Assembly: GCA_903820655.1 (NCBI GenBank)
Contig: CAIJIA010000096.1
Location: 1-5,558, forward strand
Direction of reading: 5' to 3'
Source of the DNA: an uncultured Chloroflexota bacterium
Lineage (GTDB): Bacteria; Chloroflexota; Limnocylindria; Limnocylindrales; Limnocylindraceae
Length of the DNA stretch: 5,558 nt
Below, piece by piece: positions 1 through 5,057 of the stretch (its first letter is position 1; each line of letters opens with the position of its first letter). A program made the translations under genes and the position numbers. The notes under the pieces are model-generated. The model saw nothing but the letters and a program-made list of their open reading frames with translations. It was not told the origin of the DNA and searched no databases.

Positions 1-407
1 CCGAAGTACAGGCGGGCATTGAGAGCGGCCTCTTCGACATCGTGGGCCACATGGACTACGTGCGGAAGTATGTGCACCCGCATATCGACACGCCGGCATT
101 TGAGGCGGCGCCCGATCTGTATGAGCCCGTGCTGAAGGCGCTCATTGAAACCGGGACCGCGCTGGAGATCAATACATCAGGCTGGCGTCAGCGCACTGGT
201 ATCCCGTATCCGCTGCCGCAAGCGGTGCATCGCTATCGCGAACTTGGCGGTGAATACATCGTGACCGGCTCCGATGCACATCAGCCAGATTGGTTTGCTA
301 TGAACTTTGACCGCGCACGTGAGCTGTTACTTGATGCAGGATTTGAAGAGCTGGCAACGAAACGCTGGAAGTCTGCAGGGGAACAGTGGCCGATTCCAAC
401 TCGCTAA
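1..407 (+). CDS. hisK: Histidinol-phosphatase, PHP family (3' part; 5' end outside window)
   Basis: The reading frame is open from base 3 and gives the last 134 residues of a protein whose full length in this family is roughly 260-280. Seen: a GHMD motif at visible residues 15-18, an LEINTSGWR stretch around residues 54-62, and a TGSDAH motif near residues 88-93. These match the late metal-binding blocks of PHP-domain histidinol-phosphatases (HisJ/HisK type). By family knowledge this cytoplasmic enzyme dephosphorylates L-histidinol phosphate to histidinol, the penultimate step region of histidine synthesis, using a metal cluster bound by His and Asp. The C-terminal end looks natural, not truncated. 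The last 22 nt overlap the start of the MBL hydrolase, so the two are probably co-transcribed. Other PHP phosphoesterases are a less likely alternative. The N-terminal metal-binding part cannot be checked here. Confidence 0.85.
   Translation, partial: EVQAGIESGLFDIVGHMDYVRKYVHPHIDTPAFEAAPDLYEPVLKALIETGTALEINTSGWRQRTGIPYPLPQAVHRYRELGGEYIVTGSDAHQPDWFAMNFDRARELLLDAGFEELATKRWKSAGEQWPIPTR
377..381 (+). promoter_or_regulatory. Shine-Dalgarno (AGGGG) for the MBL hydrolase
   Basis: AGGGG lies 4 nt before the GTG at 386, inside the end of the histidinol-phosphatase gene. The spacing is short, but the site supports the GTG start, and the conserved beta-strand LTLTVLGSAG begins only six residues later. 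Confidence 0.45.
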
Positions 408-1222
408 CACTGACCGTGCTCGGCTCGGCGGGTGCGTATCGCACCCATGATGGCTCGCGCGCATCGGGATACCTGGTGCAGCACGGTGCGACAACGCTGG
501 TACTAGATCTGGGCCACGGCACGTACGCGCCACTCGCAGCTCATCTCGGCATTAGCGCGCTACCACAGATCAGTGCAGTAGCGATCTCACATCTGCATCC
601 CGATCATTGGGTCGACCTTGCGGCGCTGCGACATGCGCTCGTGCACGGCAACAAGATGGGAAGTGATGCGCGCAGCGTTTCAGTGATTAGCCCAAGCGGC
701 CTCGCTACTCGACTTGCAACGATTCTTAATGATCGAACGCCAGAGGAGGAGCCTGCTGGCGCGCATGACTCGTTGCAGCCATTTGCCTTCTCGACGTGGC
801 GAAGTGATGCGGCGCTGCCACCACTCGGTGGCGGGCGGGTTGTTCCCGTGGGTGATCTAACACTGCAGAGCGTGCGCGTTCGTCACACTGGTGAGTCGTA
901 CGCACTGCGCATTGCCGCGCGTGACAAACCTGGGCTGACGTACTCCGGCGACGTCTCGCATTGGGAAGACCTTGCAGCCATCGTGCGATCTGGCGACACG
1001 CTGCTCTGCGAGGCAGCAGGTGGTGCAGCGCAGTGGCGAGAGGGCGACACACATGTCACCGCGTATGGCGCAGGGAAAGCAGCAGCATCGGCAGGTGCTG
1101 CAAAACTTCTACTCACGCATTTCGGTGCAGAGGTTGATCCGGCAGAGGCAATTCGCGCGGCGGCAACGGAGTTCTCTGGCGAGATCGTTGCGGTGCTCGA
1201 AGGGGATCGCTTCGAGATCTAG
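386..1222 (+). CDS. MBL-fold metallo-hydrolase, Rv1339/YhfI-like (possible cyclic-nucleotide phosphodiesterase)
   Basis: The 278-residue protein starts at a GTG. It has a full set of metallo-beta-lactamase ligands: HLHPDH at residues 69-74, His167 in VRHTGES, Asp189 in YSGD, and His245 in LLLTHF. His223 is in the THVTAYGAG segment. The layout (TVLGSAG, SRASGYL, LDLG, then SYALRI and LLCEA) resembles RNase Z-like proteins of the Mycobacterium Rv1339 and Bacillus YhfI type. Rv1339 has been reported as an atypical class II cAMP phosphodiesterase, so hydrolysis of 3',5'-cyclic nucleotides is a reasonable guess; the substrate here is inferred, not shown. There is no signal peptide, so it is likely cytoplasmic. 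The gene overlaps the histidinol-phosphatase by 22 nt and ends 10 bp from the convergent membrane-protein gene. A tRNA 3'-processing RNase Z role is less likely because the flexible-arm insertion is not evident. Confidence 0.8.
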   Translation: MADSNSLTLTVLGSAGAYRTHDGSRASGYLVQHGATTLVLDLGHGTYAPLAAHLGISALPQISAVAISHLHPDHWVDLAALRHALVHGNKMGSDARSVSVISPSGLATRLATILNDRTPEEEPAGAHDSLQPFAFSTWRSDAALPPLGGGRVVPVGDLTLQSVRVRHTGESYALRIAARDKPGLTYSGDVSHWEDLAAIVRSGDTLLCEAAGGAAQWREGDTHVTAYGAGKAAASAGAAKLLLTHFGAEVDPAEAIRAAATEFSGEIVAVLEGDRFEI

Positions 1223-1232
1223 TTCGCGCCGA

Positions 1233-1751
1233 TCAGTCCGGCGGCAGCGTTGGATCGGTATCGGCAAATCCGCGCTCCACGGCCAGTGCCACGTTTCCAC
1301 TTTGATCAATCAGCACATACGCCCGAATGACATCCATCGCATCTCCTGCCGGAATCTCCATGGAGGGGCGAACGTCGTCAGTCACGATGAGCCAGAAGGT
1401 TCCCTTCAGGTCTGGCGCATCGGTGCCGCCGCTGCTCAAGGTGATGAGGCGCACGTGCGGGGTTGCACCAACGGGCGCATCGGCCGAACGAGCTGCACGG
1501 ACCGCGCTCTGCGGTGAGATCCCCGCCAACACCGTGTCGGCGCTCACCGCCTCCCAGCCGGCCGGAAGCGGCAGGTCGAGCGCGCGGATGCGGTCTGCCT
1601 GCGTACGCAACAGCAGCGCGCCGACCAGGAAGGTGACGAAGAGGAGGAGCCCGACTCGCGCGATCTGACCGCGCGTTACTGGGGCGGCGAGTACCGCCCC
1701 CTCAGGTGGGCGCGTTGGTGGGGTGCCTGCCGGAGCCGTCTCAGATGTCAT
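1233..1751 (-). CDS. Single-pass membrane-anchored protein of unknown function
   Basis: The 172-residue product has a Pro/Ala/Thr-rich N-terminus (residues 1-28) and one hydrophobic segment at about 32-49 (VGLLLFVTFLVGALLL) flanked by Arg residues. A soluble domain of about 120 residues follows. Basic residues on both sides make topology uncertain; a cytoplasmic N-terminus with an extracytoplasmic C-terminal domain is the simplest reading. The domain has an SPQSAVRAAR helix and strands around HVRLITLSS, GTFWLIVTD and RAYVLIDQSGNVALAVE. This alternation loosely recalls PepSY-like or similar small surface domains, but I do not recognise a named family. I chose the ATG at 1751-1749 because it directly precedes the hydrophobic anchor, has a -10-like box 6 nt upstream, and longer versions would run into argS. 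The frame is open further upstream to 1958, but that part reads as an Arg-rich shadow of argS. Confidence 0.75.
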   Translation of the reverse strand: MTSETAPAGTPPTRPPEGAVLAAPVTRGQIARVGLLLFVTFLVGALLLRTQADRIRALDLPLPAGWEAVSADTVLAGISPQSAVRAARSADAPVGATPHVRLITLSSGGTDAPDLKGTFWLIVTDDVRPSMEIPAGDAMDVIRAYVLIDQSGNVALAVERGFADTDPTLPPD

Positions 1752-1757
1752 GGCGCC

Positions 1758-1763
1758 ATCGTG
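1758..1763 (-). promoter_or_regulatory. -10-like box (CACGAT) for the membrane-anchored protein
   Basis: On the minus strand CACGAT sits exactly 6 nt before the ATG at 1751, which would put transcription start at or next to the start codon. No Shine-Dalgarno is visible upstream of the ATG. The first base departs from the TANNNT consensus. A weak -35 candidate (CTGAAT, 1787-1782 on the minus strand) lies 18 bp upstream and overlaps the -10 box of argS. Confidence 0.4.
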
Positions 1764-1777
1764 CCAGAGTTCGCGGC

Positions 1778-1783
1778 TACGAT
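1778..1783 (+). promoter_or_regulatory. -10 box (TACGAT) for argS, probable leaderless start
   Basis: TACGAT fits TANNNT and is followed by 6 nt and then ATG at 1790. The start codon has no Shine-Dalgarno upstream, so a leaderless mRNA beginning at the A of the ATG is the best reading. No convincing -35 hexamer is visible; its expected place coincides with the -10 box of the divergent gene. Confidence 0.55.
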
Positions 1784-1789
1784 TCAGCC

Positions 1790-3619
1790 ATGAGCGCTCC
1801 GTCTGCACCAACCTCTCGTTCCGCCGCGTTGCCGCGTGACCCCCTGCTCGGGCTCCCGCTCCGACACACCGTGCGCGACGCGGTAGCGCGTGCACTTCGA
1901 CGCGCCGTAGCCAGCGGCGCCCTCCCAGCCCCTGACGACGCCGCCGCACTCGACGCACTCGTCGCTGGGATTGAGGTGGAGATCCCTGGGAATCGCGATC
2001 ACGGCGACTACGCCTCCAACATCGCTATGAAGGGGAGCAAGGTGCTGAAGCGTGCCCCGGCGCAGATCGCCGCCGCAATCGCCGCAGAGCTGACCGCCGA
2101 AGCCTCGGAGCGCATGCACGGCGGCGGTGGCGCACTCGGACCAATCGCACACGCTGAAGTTGCAGGGCCAGGCTTCCTCAACTTGCGACTCCGCGCCGGC
2201 CTTCTTGCCGATCACCTTGACGCAATCGTTCGCGCGCCTCTGGCGTGGGGACACCTTGCAGTTACGAGCGGCGCGCCGGCGTACCGCGTCAACATTGAGT
2301 TTGTCTCCGCGAATCCCACCGGCCCACTGACCGTTGGTAACGCGCGCGGCGCATTCGTTGGTGATCTGCTCTCGCGCGTCCTTGAAGCGGCGGGACAGCA
2401 GGTCACTCGCGAGTACTACTTCAATGACTTTGGCGAACAGGTGCGCCGACTCGGCGAGAGCGTCATTGCGTTGCGTGACGGCGTAGAGGTTGCCGAGAAC
2501 GGCTACAAGGGTGATTACGTTGGGGAGCTCGCAGCCGCTATTCCGCCCGACGTGGCAACGCGCGCTGCGGCAGCACCAAAGCGAAGCGGCGAGATTGATG
2601 CCGAAGGGTATGACGGAACGCTCGCCGATGACGAGATTGCGGTGATTGGCCGATGGGCCTCAGAGCGCATTCGCGCCGGGATTGAATCGTCGCTCGCGGT
2701 GCTCGGTGTGGAGTTTGATGTATGGAGATCCGAAGGTTCGCTCTACACCGAAGGTTTTGTTGACCGCGCGATTGGCAAGCTGCGTGATGGCAACTGGTTA
2801 GAAGAGCGCGAAGGTGCGCTCTGGTTCAAGAGCACCGCATTCGGTGACGACAAAGATCGCGTGATTCGTAAGTCAAGCGGCGCATACACCTACTTCGGTT
2901 CCGACCTCGGTTACATCGTGGAGAAGTTCTCGCGCGGTCATGATCGTTTGATCTACGTGTGGGGGCAGGATCATCACGGCACCGTTGCGCGACTGCGAAA
3001 CGCTGGCGAGGCGCTCGGCTTCAATAAAGAGTCCGTTGAGATGCTTCTTGTTGCGTGGGTACGATTCGTACGCGATGGCGTCGAGATGAGCATGTCAAAG
3101 CGCGCCGGAACATTCATTACGTTGGATGAGCTGCTTGAAGAGATCGGTGTTGATGCAGCGCGTTGGTACTTCGCATCACGCAGCGCGACGACGGCGATTG
3201 ACTTTGATATCGAGGCGGCGAAGGCGAAGAGCAGCGACAACCCTGTTTACTACGCGCAGTACGCGCATGCCCGCATGCGTTCGATCCTGCGCAAGGCGGC
3301 CGCTGAGTCGCTCACGCCCGCAGATGCGATTGGGGGCCTGCTTGATGACCACACTTCACCAGAGGCGAAACTGGCGCGCGCGATCGTGCGCCTCCCTGAG
3401 GTGGTTGAGGACTCCGCCACGCACCACGAGACCCAGGGCGTGACGACCTATGCGACGGAGCTGGCGACCGCCTTCTCCGCCTTCTACCGCGACGCAAAGG
3501 TGGTCGACACAGCGGCGCCTGAGCGCTCGGCCGGGCGACTACGACTCGTGGCGGCGGCGGCGGCGAGCCTCTCCGCCTCACTCCGCCTCCTCGGCATCTC
3601 CGCACCCGAGGAGATGTAG
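1790..3619 (+). CDS. argS: Arginyl-tRNA synthetase
   Basis: The 609-residue class I synthetase charges tRNA-Arg with arginine in the cytoplasm. Domains in order: N-terminal tRNA-binding domain (about 25-155, with EIPGNRDHGDYASNIA and AEVAGPGFLNL); catalytic Rossmann domain (about 165-445) with EFVSANPTG, YYFNDFG, WGQDHHG and the MSKRAGTFITLDEL loop; and a DALR-type anticodon-binding domain (about 485-609, from YYAQYAHAR to the typical LRLLGISAPEEM end). Length and termini are normal for bacterial ArgRS. The HIGH signature reads TVGN at residues 181-184, so both histidines are replaced, and the KMSKS-type loop lacks its first lysine (SMSKR). ArgRS is known to tolerate such loop changes. ATG 1790 is preferred over in-frame GTG 1706 and ATG 1745 because it has a -10 box 6 nt upstream, avoids overlapping the divergent gene, and leaves only about 20 residues before conserved sequence. 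Confidence 0.97.
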   Translation: MSAPSAPTSRSAALPRDPLLGLPLRHTVRDAVARALRRAVASGALPAPDDAAALDALVAGIEVEIPGNRDHGDYASNIAMKGSKVLKRAPAQIAAAIAAELTAEASERMHGGGGALGPIAHAEVAGPGFLNLRLRAGLLADHLDAIVRAPLAWGHLAVTSGAPAYRVNIEFVSANPTGPLTVGNARGAFVGDLLSRVLEAAGQQVTREYYFNDFGEQVRRLGESVIALRDGVEVAENGYKGDYVGELAAAIPPDVATRAAAAPKRSGEIDAEGYDGTLADDEIAVIGRWASERIRAGIESSLAVLGVEFDVWRSEGSLYTEGFVDRAIGKLRDGNWLEEREGALWFKSTAFGDDKDRVIRKSSGAYTYFGSDLGYIVEKFSRGHDRLIYVWGQDHHGTVARLRNAGEALGFNKESVEMLLVAWVRFVRDGVEMSMSKRAGTFITLDELLEEIGVDAARWYFASRSATTAIDFDIEAAKAKSSDNPVYYAQYAHARMRSILRKAAAESLTPADAIGGLLDDHTSPEAKLARAIVRLPEVVEDSATHHETQGVTTYATELATAFSAFYRDAKVVDTAAPERSAGRLRLVAAAAASLSASLRLLGISAPEEM

Positions 3620-3756
3620 CGAAAGCCTGGCGGGCCGGTGCCCCTGCGTGGGGATTCATTACGAACTCTTTACCCGATCCCACCTTGCAGATTCACCTAG
3701 CGGGCGGATGATGGGTTTCGGCTCACTGGACCTCCCTCCCGTGAACCGACCTCCAA

Positions 3757-3790
3757 GCCAGGAGGGCCGACGGGCATCGACCCTCCTGGC
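3757..3790 (+). repeat. Perfect 10-bp inverted repeat (stem-loop), possible argS terminator or RNA element
   Basis: GCCAGGAGGG (3757-3766) is the exact reverse complement of CCCTCCTGGC (3781-3790). Inside the 14-nt loop, CGA (3768-3770) can pair with TCG (3777-3779) around a 6-nt apical loop. No T-tract follows on either strand, so it is not a textbook intrinsic terminator. It starts 137 bp after the argS stop and ends 63 bp before the next ATG. Confidence 0.6.
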
Positions 3791-3841
3791 ATACCTCCCC
3801 CTCATAACCCCCACGATGCGACGGCGTGCCGCGGCGCGTGG

Positions 3842-3847
3842 GAGAAT
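3842..3847 (+). promoter_or_regulatory. Candidate -10 box (GAGAAT) upstream of the degenerate MBL gene
   Basis: GAGAAT is followed by 6 nt and ATG at 3854, the same spacing as at argS and its divergent neighbour. An alternative reading is that GGGAG at 3840-3844 is a Shine-Dalgarno with 9-nt spacing, in which case the promoter lies further upstream. The sequence alone does not separate these. Confidence 0.35.
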
Positions 3848-3853
3848 AGGGGC

Positions 3854-4579
3854 ATGGAACTCACCTATTACGGTCGCACCTGTGTCCGCATCCGCAGCCG
3901 GGAGGCGACCATCGCCTATGACCCGTACACCTCGATCGTGGGGCCAACAGGGCGCGGCATGAGCGCCGACATCGTCACGCTGAGCCACCCCGACGACGCC
4001 CCGCTCTCGCGCGTGAAGGGGCGCCTCGCCCCGCGCGACAATCGCACCCCCATCGCGACGAGCCTCGACAGCGCCGTGATCCTTGAGGGGCCAGGCGAGT
4101 ACGAAGTCAAGTCAGTTCTGATCACTGGCATTCGTAGCTATCGCGATGAGCATCGTGGCCCTGCAGCGCGCCACAACACCGTCTTCGCCGCCGAACTCGA
4201 CGGCATGCACGTCGTGCACCTTGGTGATTACGCCGATGGGCTTACCGCCGAGCAGATCGGCGAGTTGCCAGGCTGCGACATCGTCCTCGTCCCTGTGGGC
4301 GGCGAGCTCTCCCCGCAGGCCGCGTCGCGCCTCATCAGCCAGATGGAGCCGAAGATTGTGATCCCGATGTCCATGGTCGACGACGCGAGCAAGTCTGCCG
4401 CAGCGATCAAGGCATTCTGCAAGGAGCAGGGCCTGGCAACACCGCCACCTGCGCAGCAGAAGCTCGCCATCACCATCTCTGCGCTCCCGGAAGAGACGAC
4501 GACCGTCATCATCGAGGCGCGTGTTGAAGGGCTCGGCGGCGCTGAGACAGCGGCCAGTGGAACACTCGGCCTCGGCTGA
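3854..4579 (+). CDS. UlaG-like MBL-fold protein with most metal ligands missing
   Basis: The 241-residue protein has the frame of the small UlaG-like metallo-beta-lactamase branch (Lactamase_B_3): MELTYYG, ADIVTLSHPDD, LEGPGEYEV, RHNTVFAAELDGMHVVHLGDY, DIVLVPVGG and EPKIVIPM follow in the usual order. The metal-site residues are largely changed. The N-terminal GHSC-type motif is GRTC (Arg8). The HxHxDH motif reads HPDDAP at residues 45-50, keeping only His45. The PMH-type motif is PMSM (Ser173). Asp125 in HLGD remains. By family knowledge, metal-dependent hydrolysis would be lost or strongly altered; a binding or regulatory role is inference. Residues 195-241 form a less conserved tail ending in a small-residue segment. 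No signal peptide or membrane segment is visible. It is separated by 234 bp from argS and by 45 bp from the zinc-ribbon gene, with which it may be co-transcribed. Confidence 0.85.
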   Translation: MELTYYGRTCVRIRSREATIAYDPYTSIVGPTGRGMSADIVTLSHPDDAPLSRVKGRLAPRDNRTPIATSLDSAVILEGPGEYEVKSVLITGIRSYRDEHRGPAARHNTVFAAELDGMHVVHLGDYADGLTAEQIGELPGCDIVLVPVGGELSPQAASRLISQMEPKIVIPMSMVDDASKSAAAIKAFCKEQGLATPPPAQQKLAITISALPEETTTVIIEARVEGLGGAETAASGTLGLG

Positions 4580-4590
4580 TCCCCGCGACA

Positions 4591-4606
4591 GACTGTTGGC
4601 ACAGTC
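4591..4606 (+). repeat. Short inverted repeat before the zinc-ribbon gene
   Basis: GACTG (4591-4595) pairs with CAGTC (4602-4606) around TTGGCA. The loop TTGGCA resembles a -35 element, and TGCTCTACT at 4610-4618 resembles a weak extended -10 placed 6 nt before the ATG at 4625, but the 11-bp spacing between them is too short for a normal promoter. It could be an operator, a weak hairpin or chance. Confidence 0.3.
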
Positions 4607-4624
4607 AACTGCTCTACTCCCTCT

Positions 4625-4834
4625 ATGAGTGACCTTCGCTGCATCACCTGCAAGCGCGACATCGCCCCCGGCGAGCCGACGTACGAGATTCGAACCTTCC
4701 TTGATCCCCTACCTCCCGGCGGTGTCGCCTGCTCAGAGAAGTGTCAGGAGCGCAAAGAGAACGAGAGTAAGCAGCGCGCGATGCTCTGGTACCAATCACC
4801 GATGAACCCTTTTGGAGGTGGCAAAGATGAGTGA
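4625..4834 (+). CDS. Four-cysteine zinc-ribbon microprotein, function unknown
   Basis: The 69-residue protein has CITC at residues 6-9 and CSEKC at 36-40, giving a C-x2-C-x26-C-x3-C pattern. The CSEKC knuckle resembles the C-terminal half of TRASH/MYM-type treble-clef fingers, so binding of one zinc ion is likely. A charged, helix-prone stretch (QERKENESKQRA, 41-52) follows, then a LWYQSPMNPFGGG tail. No enzyme motif or membrane segment is present; a role as adaptor or in nucleic-acid or protein binding is only a guess. The ATG at 4625 has no Shine-Dalgarno; the preceding bases are pyrimidine-rich, so the transcript may be leaderless or the gene read by coupling to the upstream gene 45 bp away. 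Its last 8 nt overlap the next gene. The conserved cysteine pairs and the overlap argue that it is real despite its size. Confidence 0.75.
   Translation: MSDLRCITCKRDIAPGEPTYEIRTFLDPLPPGGVACSEKCQERKENESKQRAMLWYQSPMNPFGGGKDE
4814..4818 (+). promoter_or_regulatory. Shine-Dalgarno (GGAGG) deciding the start of the tail-anchored protein
   Basis: GGAGG stands 8 nt before ATG 4827, an ideal spacing. It lies within the zinc-ribbon gene, encoding part of its Gly-Gly-Gly tail. It favours ATG 4827 over the in-frame TTG at 4812, which would itself overlap the site. Confidence 0.8.
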
Positions 4835-5057
4835 TGGCGACTTTGGTGGCGATGGCGGCGGAGATGACGGAGGCAGCGACGGCGGTGTGTTCGACCTGAA
4901 CAACAATGGCACTTCAGTTGACGAGTTCATTCTCTTTGCTGCGATCACTGACAATGACGGGTCACCGCGACCGTCACGTGGCCCGGCGAAACGTTCTGGC
5001 TGTCTACTTCCAGCTGTAGCGATCGCGATCTTCGCTCTTGCGCTCCTAGCGATCTAG
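4827..5057 (+). CDS. Small acidic Gly/Asp-rich protein with C-terminal membrane anchor
   Basis: The 76-residue product has three parts. Residues 1-20 are a low-complexity Gly/Asp/Ser run. Residues 21-48 include FDLNNNGTSVDEF (22-34), which resembles an EF-hand or dockerin calcium loop but is out of register at the last ligand. A basic linker (RGPAKR, 51-56) precedes a hydrophobic C-terminal segment (about 59-76, CLLPAVAIAIFALALLAI). By the positive-inside rule the acidic part should be cytoplasmic and the protein tail-anchored. The gene starts within ATGAGTGA shared with the zinc-ribbon gene, so translation is probably coupled and the two products may act together. It overlaps the end of the convergent formiminotransferase gene by 12 nt. 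I recognise no family, and calcium binding is speculative. Confidence 0.7.
   Translation: MSDGDFGGDGGGDDGGSDGGVFDLNNNGTSVDEFILFAAITDNDGSPRPSRGPAKRSGCLLPAVAIAIFALALLAI

Larger units (their letters stand above)
3620..3853 (+). other. 234-bp intergenic region with several hairpins; no gene seen
   Basis: No convincing protein or tRNA is present; open frames crossing it are out-of-frame extensions over argS or the next gene. Near the argS stop are two mutually exclusive small hairpins: GGGC 3632-3635 with GCCC 3640-3643, or CCCC 3641-3644 with GGGG 3650-3653. GTGGGGAT (3648-3655) can pair, with one bulged G, with ATCCCAC at 3677-3683. A stronger stem-loop lies at 3757-3790. Just upstream of the next gene, an imperfect palindrome centred on GCCGCGGC (3828-3835) falls where a -10/-35 spacer would be. 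The region may hold the argS transcript end plus the promoter of the next gene, or a small structured RNA; the sequence does not decide. Confidence 0.5.

Noticed and set aside
1706..1789. Longer argS start at GTG 1706 or ATG 1745
   Set aside because: Extra residues are not part of the ArgRS N-terminal domain and overlap the divergent gene.
1752..1958. N-terminal extension of the membrane-anchored protein up to 1958
   Set aside because: It would overlap the start of argS by about 170 bp and gives an Arg-rich sequence with no domain; the ATG at 1751 explains the anchor and the upstream box better.
3684..3756. Possible tRNA or other structured RNA gene in the intergenic region
   Set aside because: No T-arm consensus (GGTTCGAATCC) or acceptor pairing could be found; GGGTTTCGG at 3713-3721 does not fit.
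3450..3962. Plus-strand frame of 170 codons across the end of argS and the intergenic region
   Set aside because: It is out of frame with argS and with the next gene, has Ser/Arg/Pro-rich composition, and no plausible start site; a shadow frame.
3659..3988. Minus-strand frame of 109 codons covering the intergenic region
   Set aside because: It is rich in Arg/Ala/Gly with no recognisable motif, runs antisense into the MBL gene, and covers the hairpins; most likely a GC-driven open frame.
4596..4618. Promoter made of TTGGCA (-35) and TCTACT (-10) before the zinc-ribbon gene
   Set aside because: The spacer is 11 bp, too short for a sigma-70-type promoter; kept only as an inverted repeat with a weak extended -10.
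4830..4888. GGN/GAY-rich DNA as a tandem repeat array
   Set aside because: The pattern comes from Gly/Asp codons in the tail-anchored protein and has no regular unit length.
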